A stretch of 64,000 nt of DNA, taken from assembly GCF_014127485.1 (NCBI RefSeq), contig NZ_CP059903.1, forward strand, positions 3,532,001 through 3,596,000. Reading direction: 5' to 3'. Origin of the DNA: Nocardioides dongkuii. Lineage in GTDB: Bacteria > Actinomycetota > Actinomycetes > Propionibacteriales > Nocardioidaceae. A program made the translations under genes and the position numbers. Positions 63,814 to 64,000 of the stretch are shown here, piece by piece. How positions within the stretch are numbered: the first letter of the stretch is position 1; every line of letters starts with the position of its first letter. Below the pieces are notes generated by a model. It saw only the letters and a list, made by a program, of their open reading frames with translations, had not been told where the DNA came from and searched no databases.

Positions 63814-64000
63814 ATGGCTGACCTGCGGAGCATGCTGGGCGAGGCGATCTTCACGCGCGTCGCCGGACCGGAGGGCGCGCGGCACCGCGACCGCATCCAC
63901 GGCCGCCCGGGACCGCGCCTCTTCGAGCCCGGCAGCCCGATCACGCGGGTGCACGGCGACGCCTCGATGTTCGTCGGCGGCATCCGCGCGCTGCTCATGC
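63814..64000 (+). CDS. MpaB/DUF2236-type oxygenase, N-terminal part (cut by the window edge)
   Basis: The first 62 residues of a gene that runs off the window. MLGEAIFTRVAGPEGARHRDRIH and ITRVHGDASMFVGGIRALLM match the N-terminus of oxygenase MpaB family (DUF2236, latex-clearing-protein-like) proteins, which are haem-dependent. The full length and activity cannot be judged. Confidence 0.75.
   Translation, partial: MADLRSMLGEAIFTRVAGPEGARHRDRIHGRPGPRLFEPGSPITRVHGDASMFVGGIRALLM

Overview
The window is chromosomal DNA from a very GC-rich Gram-positive actinobacterium. Gene order and protein content fit the Nocardioidaceae (Nocardioides-like): S10-spc-alpha ribosomal cluster, an XPB helicase with its accessory protein, DUF3027 and DUF2530 proteins, a SigE-family sigma factor, zinc-type S14, and many GTG starts. 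The genus is inferred from protein resemblance, not from rRNA. I see no rRNA, tRNA, CRISPR array, prophage or insertion sequence.

Layout. 1-9.2 kb: a catabolic island with two acyl-CoA dehydrogenases, an HSL-type esterase, a PucR-type regulator, and divergent from it a five-gene branched-chain-amino-acid-type ABC importer. 9.2-14.9 kb: an RsmC-like methyltransferase and truA, a response-regulator/thioredoxin-reductase-like fusion, a PfkB kinase, GntR and ketopantoate-reductase-like genes. 14.9-41.7 kb: mostly minus-strand translation genes, read in transcription order from the right: str operon (rpsL-rpsG-fusA-tuf), S10 operon (rpsJ to rpsQ), spc operon (rplN to rplO), secY-adk-map, then infA-rpmJ-rpsM-rpsK-rpsD-rpoA-rplQ. 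Three insertions interrupt it: trmB, a SigE-type sigma factor with a membrane partner, and a carboxymuconolactone-decarboxylase-like gene between tuf and rpsJ; and terC (behind a probable yybP-ykoY manganese riboswitch) plus a luciferase-like monooxygenase between map and infA.

41.9-52.4 kb: accessory genes, including a MarR/MFS pair, an AzgA-type purine permease, DUF2530 and DUF3027 proteins, a second MFS protein, a cold-shock protein with a helical tail, a HAD-LarE fusion, a secreted subtilase and an SRPBCC protein. 52.4-56 kb: a cluster of palindromic repeats followed by a PP2C-FHA-RDD/FHA signalling operon. 56-60.5 kb: a helicase-associated protein, a CGNR zinc-finger protein and XPB. 60.5-64 kb: a small membrane protein, rtcB, a membrane protein divergent from a TetR regulator with two matching operators, and the start of an MpaB-type oxygenase.

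The most notable signals outside ordinary genes are: (i) a dispersed 20-22 bp palindromic element at three gene ends, in places supplying the stop codon; (ii) a different palindrome family in three copies at 52.5-52.7 kb; (iii) a 23-nt sequence (22 identical) about 100 nt upstream of both rpsL and rpsJ; (iv) the terC leader riboswitch; (v) a very regular leaderless-promoter signature, TANNNT ending 6-7 nt before the start codon, in at least ten genes; (vi) two unusual fusions, HAD-LarE and receiver-TrxR without its redox cysteines. I did not find a complete, clearly new defence or biosynthetic system. The best candidates for undescribed biology are the repeat families, the shared str/S10 leader element and the two fusions.
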